Assembly (NCBI GenBank): GCA_019925105.1
Contig: JAHGAU010000022.1
Span: forward strand, 1 to 64,000
Origin: Niebla homalea
Lineage: Eukaryota > Ascomycota > Lecanoromycetes > Lecanorales > Ramalinaceae
Reading direction: 5' to 3'
Length of the DNA stretch: 64,000 nt
In this document: positions 11,261 to 21,119 of the stretch, piece by piece
Numbering within the stretch: the stretch's first letter is position 1
Layout: each line of letters begins with the position of its first letter
Notes under the pieces: model-generated
Seen by the model: the letters and a program-made list of their open reading frames with translations, nothing else
What the model was told of the DNA's origin: nothing
The model's database searches: none
Position numbers and translations under genes: made by a program

Positions 11261-11958
11261 TTTTTTAAAAGTCTTAACATAAAGAGGCGATGCTAACGGC
11301 CACCCTATGCCAAGATTTTTTAAAGATTACTTAAAATAAAAAAATTAATAAAGGAAAAAGGTAATTATTATTTTTAAGTAGATAATCAATTTATTAATAT
11401 ATACCGGATTATCGTAACTCCGGTACCGTTATAACCGTTATTCTTTATATTATTTTTCTAAATTAAAACTTAAATAAAAAGGATTAATAATACTCCGGAT
11501 ACACCTAAAAAAACCGTAAAATTAAAACCATCGGATATATAGCTTAATACTATAATAGGTAATAATAGACGGATTTTTATTTTTCCGACATCGTTAAAAA
11601 GCTTTTCACTCAGGCTATAAAGTTAAATTACTAGATTTTACAAAGGAATAGCGGGTTAAAAAGTAAGCTTTAGCGCCGGGAAGCGAACTTAAACTTGAAC
11701 CTCCAGAATTCCAAAACGTGGTAAAATCGATAAGTAAATCGCCCGCTGACCGATTTAGGCCAAATAGGGCTCGTTTTAAAGCCCGTACTGAGATCTACAC
11801 CTTTTATATAGAAAGTTAAGGATTTTATAGAAAAAAACCCCTCTAGTGAATCACTTCAAAAAATGATTCACTGGAGGGTCTAACGGCGGATCGCGGAATT
11901 CCCCCCGGGTGAGGAAATGATTCACTGGAGGGTCGAGTGAATCACAACTAGGTGATAG
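11261..11958. repeat. Hairpin repeat, copy 2 (stem type B)
   Basis: Shares the 5' part with copy 1 (AGGCGATGCTAACGGCCACCC at about 11285), the core words GCGCCGGGAAGC and ATCTACACCTTTTATATAG, and the 3' end CTAGGTGATAGG. Its stem is different: 11838-11879 pairs AGTGAATCACTT with AAATGATTCACT, and 11918-11943 pairs TGATTCACT with AGTGAATCA. All four stem occurrences have changed together relative to copy 1. Confidence 0.8.
11838..11879. other. Hairpin, stem type B
   Basis: Arms CCCTCTAGTGAATCACTT and the complement of AAATGATTCACTGGAGGG pair along about 18 nt. The only mismatches are C/T positions attributable to RIP. Confidence 0.8.
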
Positions 11959-12433
11959 GATTAATAATAATCCAGATATACCTTAAAAACTTAAAGAATT
12001 ATTTATAAACCCTTATAAGTTAATATTACCGTAAATATTAATTAACGGATTTTCATTTTTCCGATATTATTAAAGAATAGGAAAATATTAAAAAAAAATT
12101 AAATTATTAAATTTTAATAAGGAATAACCGATAAAAAAATAATAATTAACGTTAATAAATAAATTTAAACCCTATAATTTTAAATTTATAAGTATTTAAA
12201 AATCGATAAATAAATAATTATTACTTAAATAAACCTTAAAGGTATCGGGATTAATAAGCCGTATTAAAATCTATAATTTTTATATATAAAGTAATTAAAT
12301 CCGGGCGGGTTTTACCCTAGAAAAAGTTATTTATAAAAATAATTTTTTCTTAAATTAAATCCGAGAAGTCCGAATTAACGCCGGCAGGGTAAATAACTTT
12401 ATCTAAGTAAGAAAAAGTAAAAACTAAATAATA
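11959..12433. repeat. Hairpin repeat, copy 3 (type A, RIP-mutated)
   Basis: Begins immediately after copy 2 (ATTAATAATAATCC), in tandem, without the longer 5' part. The hairpin at 12314-12355 (AGAAAAAGTTATTT stem) and the second site at 12391-12418 are type A sequences with G-to-A and C-to-T changes. Confidence 0.75.
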
Positions 12434-12436
12434 AGA

Positions 12437-12968
12437 TTTAAATTTATTTTATATTATTATAAAGCTTTTTTTTAAATTATTTTTTAAATTAAATAAATTA
12501 AATAAAAAATTAATAATAATCCGGATATACTTTAAAACTTTAAGGAATTATTTATAAACCTTTATAAATTAATATTATTATAATTATTAATAAATAGTTT
12601 TTTTAAATATTATTAAAAACTAAAAGAATATATAAAAAAATTTAATTACTGGGAAATAACCAATAAAAAAATATTAATTAATATTAAATAATAAACTTAA
12701 AACTTAAATACCGGAATTTATAAATATTGAAATATTAATAAATAAATAAGGATTATTTAAATAAACGTCGGAAATATTAAGATTAATAAGCCGTATTAAG
12801 ATTTATAACTTTTATATGAAGTTAAAAAGTCCGGGTTAATTATACCTGGGAAAAAGTTATTAATAAAAATAACTTTTTTCCTAGGTTAAGTCCGAGCAGG
12901 CCGAATTAACGCTAAGAGGGTAAATGACTCTTTCCAGGCAGGAAAGAGTAAGAATTTGGCGATAGGTT
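12437..12968. repeat. Hairpin repeat, copy 4 (type A)
   Basis: Includes part of the 5' extension (AAAGCTTTTTTTTAAATTA, matching about 8590-8610). Hairpin at 12844-12885; second site at 12922-12949 is unmutated type A (ACTCTTTCC-aggca-GGAAAGAGT). Ends GGCGATAGG. Confidence 0.75.
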
Positions 12969-13160
12969 TAATTTAAACCGGTTTAAATTAAAAGGAGTTG
13001 AATTAAACCGGTTTAGATAAGGAAATATTAGATTAAATCAGTTTATATTAAATATATAAATTTTTATATAAATACTTATATTCTAATAAATTCTTATAAC
13101 TTTTTATATGATTATAAATAAGCTTTATAACGTAAAGAAAATTAATTAATTAATAATTAA
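12969..13160. other. AT-rich spacer with TTTAAACCGGTTTAAA-like words
   Basis: Three related AAACCGGTTTA words occur at about 12975-13015. Similar words occur at 27750 and 57680, so this is a short dispersed motif. No gene. Confidence 0.45.
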
Positions 13161-14080
13161 ATATCTTTACCCCTTTCTTTATTTACCCTTTTTATTTTAT
13201 TTTTATGATATTCTTATTTATAACTTATAACCACCCTTATTTACTTTACTTTTATTATTATTTTTACTTTTATTTAGACTTTTACTTATTATACCTTTAC
13301 TTATTATACCATTATTTATTATATCATTATTTATTATACCCTTATTTATTATACCTTTACTTATTATACCTTCGCCTTTATTAAATTACTTATAACCTTT
13401 TTATTATTCTTTAATAAAAGGTAATTTATTATACCCGTATTTATTTATTATAATAGGCTTAAATATATTAGATAAGGAACTTAAAGAATGAATAAGGCCA
13501 CTTTTTACGTAAAATAAAACCTAATCCTTATATACCCGTATAGAGATAAGCTTAAAACTACCTTAATTTAAATAAAGAACTTAAAAATTAAATAAACCTT
13601 TTTACTTTTATTTTTATTTATATCTTTATTTAAACTATTATTTATACCCTTAATTTTACCCTTATTTATATCTTTTATAAACCTTTTATTAAGCCCTTTT
13701 AATAAATAATAACGCTTAATAATTATATAACCTTACTATAATAAGCTTAAAAATACCGTATTATAAATAAAGAATCTAAAAGTTATATAAGGCCCTTTAC
13801 CTTTACCCTTAATATTATTTCCACCTTTACCACCCTTACCTTACCCTTATTTATTATACCCGTATTTACCGTACCCTTACCTATACCTTTTATTAAACCC
13901 TTTAATAAACTTTTTACCGGGCCCCTTATTAAGCCCCTCTAAAAGTCCTTTAATAAGCTTCCTACCGGGCCTTTTACTTTTACTTATTTTACCTTAAACC
14001 TTACCTTTAATAAACCTTTTATTAAGCCTTTTAATAAGCTTTTTATAAAACTTTTAAAGAAAGAGGTATAGGTTAAGAAT
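13161..14080. repeat. Low-complexity TTTACC/TTATTTATTATACC and CCCTTTAATAAG repeats
   Basis: A 14-bp unit (TTATTTATTATACC) is repeated about six times at 13283-13371. From about 13880 to 14060 there are degenerate CCTTTTATTAAGCC / CTTTAATAAG units. The same kinds of units recur at 54720-55310 (opposite strand) and 58255-58700. Not coding. Confidence 0.65.
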
Positions 14081-15640
14081 ATATAAATTAATAAATTAAA
14101 ACGATTTAATATTTATAAATTAATTATATAATCGGATAAATATTATTAAAATCGCGGTAAAGTTTAAGCTATTATTATTAAAGTAATGGTCTATATTTAT
14201 AATAATTATTACTCGTATAAAAATATAAATAAATATTATATAATAAAGGATCTAAGGGTAAGCTTTCTTTTAGAAGCGCCCTTAAAGTAACGTTTAAACG
14301 GTTTATTATCGTAATATCCCAATTTTAACTTAATATATCCTAGATTCCTTTCTTTAAATTATATTTTAGACTATAACGCGGGTAAAGAAGGCGCGGATAA
14401 AGTAAACCTTATTAATAAGGGGAAGCTTAATAAGGATTCATCTTTATTACTTAATATAGAAATTTAAGGTTATAAAGATGAATACTATACTTTAACGTTA
14501 TAATATTAAGGCCTTAAGTCCTTATAGAATTAAATCTTTAAACTTATTACTTTACCGAAGTATTACTTTATAGCATAAACCAGCCGAAATCGTTAACCTT
14601 AATTACCCGCGTTAACGATCCGATTTACTAGTATCCGCAGGAAATCCTGGTAATTCTTTTTAGGTTATAATTTTAATAAATATCGTATTTATATAAGGTT
14701 TAACGATTCCTTAATCTCCTAAATAAGGTTATTAAATTAATACTTATCCCCTCTTTATCCCTACCCGTATATTTCATTATTATTATTATTATTGTTAACG
14801 GTATAATTAAGGCTTATAAGCGTAACGTTAAGCTACTGCATATCTGGATATCGTTATAACTCGAGTATTTAATATTTAGTAAATATTAACTTCTAGGTTT
14901 TCTATCGTTAATTAAGTATTTACCGTACGTAAAGTAATATTAATAAACGTAAATCTTATAAATACTCGGGATAAACCTTATAGGTTAAGACCGTCTGAAT
15001 CTGGTATTTCGACGGGTAAATTCTTTCTGCCCGTACTATAGGCCTTTAATAAAAGCCAAGTCTAACCATTAGGCTTTATATATGGTTTCAGCTTAAGCTC
15101 GGTTATATCGTATTCTTTAACTATTTTTCTCGACTCCTTCTAGAACTATCCGGCCCCGGTAATAATAGAAATTTACTAATTATCCAGACCGGTATTAAGG
15201 CGTACCGGCGTGAAAGCGGAGGGGCGTTTTTATTTTATATTAAAAGCAGGTTATTAATTTACTTCGTTCTTAGGTATCCTTGGTAAAGGTAATAACCTAT
15301 AGTTATAACTTTTTCAACGTATAACCCTCGGTCTGTTTAATCGTTATATTACCGTAAGACTGTCCAAGAAGATGCTTGGTACGTCTTATTCATTGTCCGA
15401 TAGAAAGCCCGTAACTGGTACCTTAAGTAATAATACGGAAGTAATAAGTACGGTTTACTTTTTTACGGGCTCGGTTATCTTAAGGTTCTAAATAAGTTGG
15501 AATAATAAAGGACCGGAGTATTGATAAAGCTATCGCGTAGGGGCCTTTAGCTGGATAGTCCTGGCGGAGTTGCTTGTTTATTATAATGGAGAAGTTAAGT
15601 ACTATCTAGGTAAAGGCTTACCTGGCTCGGATGATTTCAG
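14081..15640. other. Partly RIP-mutated DNA, no recognised gene
   Basis: Composition rises from strongly AT-rich at 14.1 kb to nearly normal at 15.6 kb. There is no long open frame on either strand and no protein motif I recognise. It may be an old gene or transposon edge damaged by RIP spreading from the flanking repeats; that is inference. Confidence 0.45.
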
Positions 15641-16029
15641 AGGAGGGAGGGAAAAGGAGGAGGGTCCGGGGCTGCTGAAGCAGTTAAAACGCTATAAGTA
15701 TATCCTGCATTCGCTACGATAGAAACCGAACTGATAACTTTAAACTTAGGTATTAATAGGGATCCCGCAGCGCAGAGGTAGCGACATCGACTTGCATTAT
15801 CTTTACTCTGTTCTCCCTGAATCCTTCTTGAGAATTTCCCGCCAGATATATTGCTTATTGGGTAAACTCCTATATTTCCATCTGCTCAGTAATATACTCG
15901 TTGAAGTCTTTGGCTCAAGTTATTCGGTCCTGCCATAAGGAATTATCTCCTCCGCGTAAATTCGGCGGACAGGCCTTGCTTTTCACCTTAGGTCTCCCGT
16001 TTAATGTTCAAAAAGAGGAAAGAGTGGCC
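15641..16029. other. Intergenic, island edge
   Basis: Ordinary base composition (CA and TG are frequent again). It lies downstream of the kinase gene and contains its 3' flank. No open frame of interest. Confidence 0.5.
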
Positions 16030-17634
16030 TTATGATTTGTGCTTCTTCTTCGATTCATGGTCCTCTTCTTGGAGGCAGGCGATGCATTTCTTGGCGTGAG
16101 GTCTTTCTCTAGGATCCCATTCCGTCATCGTTAGGAGAACCTTTGTCACGCGTGTAAGCATATTCTGGCTCGAGTGGCAAACGGCTTGACGAATGTCATT
16201 ATAGTCCTTTTGAAGGCGCTGGTTGAGTCTCTTGTCATATTGATACCAGGATTGAAAAAGTGCAAAGCCTAGCATCCATAGGTCAATCTTTTGACCGTAG
16301 AAGCGAGTCCTCCCATCTTGCTTCATCTCTGGAGGCAAGTACATCCAGGCAGCGATAACGGTGTTGGTATGTGTTGGCTGAAAGGAGACCTTGCCAAAAT
16401 CGCAGAGGGCGGCCCTTTTCTCAGACGGATAATAAAGTATGTTGGCTGGGTTGATGTCCCTGTGGATCCAACTTTTCTCGTGTATCTTGGCGAGTCCCTG
16501 AAGAAGCTGATCGAGCAGCGTGACTGGAAGCTTACTATTACTACCTAGGCATTCACCCCAATTGAATTGATGAAAAGGGATGCCTCGGTCCATGACGATG
16601 TAAATTTCGAGAGGAAAGGTGTCCTTCGGCCAGGGCGTCCCGCGAGAGCTTGTAGCTTCAAAAAACTTGACGATGCCTGGGGTTGAATGGGCGAAATAGC
16701 GTAAGGCGGTGAGCTCCGTGTCGACCAGCTCATGTTGATCGGATTTTCGTATGGCGAGTTTCTTGATGGCGCGAAGATCCCCCGAGCGAGGATCAAAGCC
16801 CTCAAAGACGGATCCAAAGGATCCTTGTCCAAGACCATGGCGAAAGATGGCTGAAGTGAGCTTGATGTCATTCTGGAATGGGATGCCCGAGATTGAGGTT
16901 GGAGGCGAGACTGCACCCATGTGGGCCAGTCTGGCATCGTGCTCACCAAGGTATTTTTCTTCCCTGGCCGGAGTGTCGATTTGAAACTCCAGGAAGAATA
17001 CCATGCCCCGGACCTCCAACATACTGCAAGGCTTTGACAAGGCCACTTTAGCGCCACTCATTAGCATCTCACCATCCAGACTGAATGTTTCAATCGCATG
17101 AAGCATCCAAGCGCGCGAACCTGGATGTAGGTCCAGGAGGATATGCTTGGCCGCGACACCATGTACGGCTGGCTTGGTAGGGGCGACGATCATAATCTCG
17201 ACATCTCGTTTGCTGCCGAACCTCTTCCCAGAACCCCTCCCTATCTTCCAAGCCAGGCCAATTGAGGTGGACGGTGCTTGCAGGTTGAGAGAGAAGTATC
17301 CCAGCTTCACCGATTGAATACCCTGATGCTGATGGGAGGCTGGCTCCTCATCTGACGTCTCGTCCGAATGCCTGATAGGCTGTGCATCTGTATCATCATC
17401 ACCGTCCAGGCGGCCTTCACGTGTGTAATGGATGAATGCTGCATGGTGTGGGTCGAGCTCCTGTTTGGCCTGTAGCTCTAGCAACATGTGCATCGACAAC
17501 TTGGCTTCCCGATTCCAAGGCGTGATGCGCAGGATCTCAATTGGGACATCCTTACCATCGCTTCCCTGTTGAGAAGTGCAGCTTTGGGGCGAATTGGGCA
17601 CCGTCGGAATCGTGGATTGCGTATGCGTCGTCAT
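16030..17634 (-). CDS. Serine/threonine protein kinase with N-terminal FHA-like domain
   Basis: A 534-residue intact single-exon frame. The kinase domain (about 260-520) has all core motifs: glycine loop GLGQGSFGSV (267-276), AIKK lysine (K291), a candidate alpha-C Glu (E307), HRDINPAN (391-398) with catalytic D393, DFG (412-414), PPE (434-436) and DLWMLG (451-456). An active Ser/Thr kinase is expected; the residue after HRD is Ile and after DFG is Lys. Residues about 110-220 (KIGRGSGKRFGSKRDVEI, then VAAKHILLDLH and LDGEMLMSG) look like a forkhead-associated phosphothreonine-binding fold, giving an Rad53/Cds1-like FHA-kinase order without clear orthology. The N-terminus is acidic and disordered; the C-terminus is a Lys-rich tail. 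The ATG at 17634 is the first in frame. Known FHA kinases act in checkpoint signalling, but this one could be a lineage-specific paralogue. Confidence 0.88.
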   Translation of the reverse strand: MTTHTQSTIPTVPNSPQSCTSQQGSDGKDVPIEILRITPWNREAKLSMHMLLELQAKQELDPHHAAFIHYTREGRLDGDDDTDAQPIRHSDETSDEEPASHQHQGIQSVKLGYFSLNLQAPSTSIGLAWKIGRGSGKRFGSKRDVEIMIVAPTKPAVHGVAAKHILLDLHPGSRAWMLHAIETFSLDGEMLMSGAKVALSKPCSMLEVRGMVFFLEFQIDTPAREEKYLGEHDARLAHMGAVSPPTSISGIPFQNDIKLTSAIFRHGLGQGSFGSVFEGFDPRSGDLRAIKKLAIRKSDQHELVDTELTALRYFAHSTPGIVKFFEATSSRGTPWPKDTFPLEIYIVMDRGIPFHQFNWGECLGSNSKLPVTLLDQLLQGLAKIHEKSWIHRDINPANILYYPSEKRAALCDFGKVSFQPTHTNTVIAAWMYLPPEMKQDGRTRFYGQKIDLWMLGFALFQSWYQYDKRLNQRLQKDYNDIRQAVCHSSQNMLTRVTKVLLTMTEWDPRERPHAKKCIACLQEEDHESKKKHKS

Positions 17635-18123
17635 TTCGTGAAGGGCGCCGCGTGAGTGTGAAAGTCAAAGTCCTTCGATGTTTGGGGGCGATAATTCGTA
17701 CGGAATAGAGTATTCCAAATGCGGATTTCCCCCACGCCAAGCCAGCCCTGGATCAGCCCTGAATCAGCCCTGAATCAGCCCTGAATCAGCCCTACAGCGA
17801 TCCACAAAACGGGGCCTTGCCTCAGACGTGGGTGTGGCTTTGCCACGCCTTAGCCACAGTGGGCTATGGAGAGGCTCCCACACCAAGGTACATAGCGTCA
17901 CTGGCGGGCTTTCATAATTAGACACTAGCCTATCAGGGCTACCTTCGTGTTCGGAATATCAAGGGTGGTCGATCACAGACTAACACAATTTAACACAATC
18001 TGTTTGTAGCATCAAGTCACCTTTTGTCACCTTTTGTTTCGTCAACCTATCGACGCTCCTTATATTGCGTCGTCCAGAACACCCCTTCCAGATCACTCCC
18101 AGAAGAAGAAGCCGCCTGATACA
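17635..18123. promoter_or_regulatory. Divergent intergenic region
   Basis: A 489-bp gap between the kinase (minus) and the small gene at 18124 (plus), so it should hold both promoters. It contains the 11-bp tandem array, a duplicated CACCTTTTGT word at 18019-18038, and a TATATT sequence at about 18061, roughly 60 bp before the ATG at 18124. No factor site is claimed. Confidence 0.5.
17743..17791. repeat. 11-bp tandem repeat (AGCCCTGAATC)n
   Basis: About four and a half units, the first with one substitution (AGCCCTGGATC). It lies about 110 bp upstream of the kinase start codon, within the divergent intergenic region. Confidence 0.9.
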
Positions 18124-18745
18124 ATGACTCCAACCCTGAAAGTGCCCCCTGACGTGCACACTCCCCCGCCTCTCAAGCCCTTCTCCCCGCGACCATGGCA
18201 CACCGGATCGTATTGGACGGCATGGTCCGAGATGAATCGTGTGTATGAGCAGAGACTACAAATAGACCAAGAGCGTGCTGAACAAAAGGCCTTATCGGAC
18301 AACGAAACCGAGTTCTCCGATGGACCTCAGGAGCCTCTGTCACCCCCTCCAACACCGCCTCAGCTGAAGAAGAAATGGAAGGACTGGACCAATAATAAGG
18401 AGCCTCGAAGCAGCAGTATTCGCAAGCCAGGTGGTGCTACCAGTGCTACCAGTGCTACGACTTCCGGCAGGGTGGCGAAGTCGCGCCGAGCAAGATCGCC
18501 GACACGGACACTTCGCAGGCCCAAGACGCGTTCTGTGCATTACCAATACGTCGAGCTGTCCCTCCAGAAGGGCAAGGTGAATGCCCCAGCTCTACAGCTC
18601 TGGAATATTGGCATGCAAGCCTTCTGGAGCATGAGTGTAGGTCGACGAATGGTCGCGTATCACCTTGCAAGCTATTGCTGACATTTCTACCGAATAGGAC
18701 GATGAGGGTCCCGGCGCTTATGGCTCAACGATTTCGCATCAATAG
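18124..18745 (+). CDS. Hypothetical basic, disordered protein (two exons)
   Basis: I chose the ATG at 18124 (context ACA ATG). Exon 1 is 18124-18636 (171 codons). An intron at 18637-18697 is inferred: donor GTAGGT, branch-like GCTGAC about 15 nt before the acceptor, acceptor AATAG. Exon 2 reads DDEGPGAYGSTISHQ and stops at 18745, giving about 186 residues. Without splicing the frame would end at 18681 in less protein-like sequence. The protein has a Pro-rich start, a WHTGSYWTAWSEMNRVYEQR segment, an acidic patch, SPPPTPP, a Lys/Arg/Ser-rich middle (SRRARSPTRTLRRPKTR) and a compact QLWNIGMQAFWSMS segment. I do not recognise a family. RNA evidence would settle the intron. Confidence 0.6.
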
Positions 18746-19458
18746 GCAACCGCACCGATTCGTCCAGAAGAACCTTTCCGGCTGAGAAACCGCGCCATGG
18801 CTCAACCGTATGCCGAAGACATCTGTCATAATCCCGGCCCTCAAGTCGACCAACTGCTTCAGCAGCAATATAAGCAGATTCCGTGTGGTACAGTAACCCT
18901 AAAGATTGTAAATGCAAAGGAGAAGGACACAAGTGGATGAGAGGAGACGGACATAAATGGAAACATGCTCGATATACCGCCCACTACCACTAGTACGGCT
19001 GGCGGGCGCGGAAAGGAATTTGGAACACAAACGTCGCTCCTGGGCAATAGCAAGTTTGCCATACCACCAAAGTCAGAGATGCGCCATCTGGTCTCCCATC
19101 TGGTCTCCCATCGGAGGGTGACGTCTCAAAATCACAAAGCTTTGATGCATAATCATTCAGTTGGGAGCCTCTCTGCAAGCTGCATCGAGCTCTCTCTCAG
19201 CAACGCCATCCGGACGAAGATCTGGCGGTCAGCGCAAGACGGGTACTTGCACACTCCTAACGGAGCCTTTTCTTTACGGAGCCTTTTCTTTGTCTTGCCC
19301 GCACGGCAGGCTCTCACTTCCTCTCCGCCCCTCTTTGCCCTTCTCCCACTTTCTCTGTTCCCCCATTCAACCCAGATTCTTCTTCACCTCCCCTGGCTCA
19401 AACGCGGCGAGGGAGAGAACTTCAATCGCCAGAATTCTAGAGCGGCATACCTCCATTA
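18746..19458. other. Intergenic, island
   Basis: Normal composition with several short overlapping frames, none convincing. Small direct repeats (CATCTGGTCTCC twice at about 19084-19110, GGAGCCTTTTCTTT twice at about 19262-19288) and a CT-rich stretch at 19310-19400 lie before the next gene. The CT-rich stretch is typical of fungal core promoters. Confidence 0.5.
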
Positions 19459-20307
19459 ATGTCTCCACCTCCAGTCACGGCGCGGGAAGGAATGACCTCG
19501 CAGTCACTCACGGCGATTATACTCCCGCCTACGGACAGCCGAGCAAAACAACAGGATACTGTCGTTGATAAGCAAGGATCATCAAATGAAGAAGCAACAG
19601 GTGGAGAAACCACGGAGGAAGCGACACCGATCCGAGAAGAAGTGCATCAACGCCAACGCCAACGCAGCATACCAGACTCAATCGGACCTGAGATCAGACC
19701 GTCTGTGGAAGGAGAAGAATCGGAGTCTGCACGAGCAGCTGCTGAGGGTGAAAAGCAAGAGCAAGAGCAAGACGAAATCCCAGATCAACACCAGCAACAT
19801 CGATCCCCACGAGATACCACGATTTCCTTGCCACCCGAGACTGTCCCTCCCGTTGGAGAAGAAGAAGCGAAGGTGGTGGTGGAAGAAGAAGAAGAACAGG
19901 GCACTGCTGAGCAAGATGTACACCCAGGGCACGCCGGCGCTGGCTTTGAACTACACAAGGTCTACGACCGTGACGAGATTGCCACGGTGACGGAATTTCC
20001 CTATCGAAGCGTCGGAGACACACGCACCAGAAAGGCAGGTTTTGCTTTTGCTATCATCAGCCCCCGGCTTGCGTAGCATGCATGAGAGCTCACCAAGTAA
20101 CTAACAAACAAACAGCACGGGAAACGCCGCATCGAAGAGACATGGGTGGAGTGGATGCCCCTGTATCTGACGCCCCACGCCCTCGACTGGGTGGAACACC
20201 GATATGGGTCCGTGGTGCAGCGCAAGGTTGCAAGCCAGAAGGGTGGGGTCAGCTGTTACTTGGTGGAATTTCGAGGATCGTGGGAGAGGGGGGTGGTGCC
20301 GCGGTGA
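19459..20307 (+). CDS. Acidic Q/E-rich protein with chromo-like C-terminal exon
   Basis: An ATG at 19459 opens a frame of about 190 codons: a disordered, Gln/Glu-rich acidic protein (EEEEAKVVVEEEEEQ near residue 135-150) ending in a structured-looking FELHKVYDRDEIATVTEFPYRS segment. A following exon ends at TGA 20307. In its best frame it reads EETWVEWMPLYLTPHALDW, a short linker, then SCYLVEFRGSWERGVVPR. That Trp/Tyr-rich pattern resembles the chromo-like fold (YLVxWxxSW). A branch-like CTAAC at 20101 and acceptor AACAG at 20115 support an intron. The donor is uncertain: GTCGGA at 20011 with the acceptor at 20115 keeps frame. GTTTTG at 20039 needs the acceptor at 20137. Function is unknown; a chromatin role is a guess. 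Confidence 0.55.
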
Positions 20308-21119
20308 AGTGAGACTGGGTTGTGTAAGTCTTCTTGCGGTCCTTTGAAGCTCTGCTGATGGATGGCTACTGACTGACGTTCTGCTTAAGTCAAAAGCGTT
20401 GAGCCGTCGAGCGTCCAGCGAGCAGACTGAGTCGAGCAGCTCTGGGTCAAGCATGGCCTCTGATAACGAGATCTTTGAGCATCACAGAGCTCCCTTGGTA
20501 TACATCAGGATCTGATAGAAGGCTTCTCGTGGCATAGCATGGTAGAGAGGAGAGTTAGGATGGAGTTTGGCGAAGAACTGTTGGCACCATGATAGATCTT
20601 TAGAACTAGCGTACCGACAACTTTCCGAATAAAAATACATTATTATTAAAATACTGGCCCACTCAATCCTGTCTGATGGGCGGTGGGTTCCGCCCTTTGC
20701 TTAATAATCACAGTAGCGTAATAGGAGCCACTGCCCTTTGATTAATCAACAACCGGTTCCCCCCACTACGAATTTGGGGTCTGCTTGATCGTCATTTTAT
20801 CTCGTCCTCCTTTAACGTTCATCTATTTTCTTGTATTGAACCAACTTCATTCACTTCTTATCGCGCCCAGTTTGTCCCTTCAAACTTGCCAAGTCAAATC
20901 ACACCGCTGCCATGCGAGCCGCCGCAATGCATTCTGGCCTAGCCAGGACGATTGCATATTCCGATCGACTATTTTCTCCTTCATGCAGTCGACAGAGGAA
21001 AGGCGCGGCACCGTCTCTGCTCGGATTATTATATAGCGCGACATCATCCCAGGTCCTCCAGATTCCAGAAACGCCTTCTTCGTTACCGGTGACACAGTCC
21101 CTTATACCTCTCACCCTCA
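20308..21119. other. Intergenic, island
   Basis: Holds the 3' flank of the previous gene and the promoter of the next. A GTAAGT at 20324 could be a donor of a 3' UTR intron. A short AT-rich patch (20625-20720) is present. No gene supported. Confidence 0.5.

Noticed and set aside
16545..17057. 170-codon frame within the kinase gene
   Set aside because: Alternative frame on the same strand as the intact kinase, which has every catalytic motif.
18340..18670. Minus-strand frames over the small two-exon gene
   Set aside because: Antisense shadows with no start context or domain.
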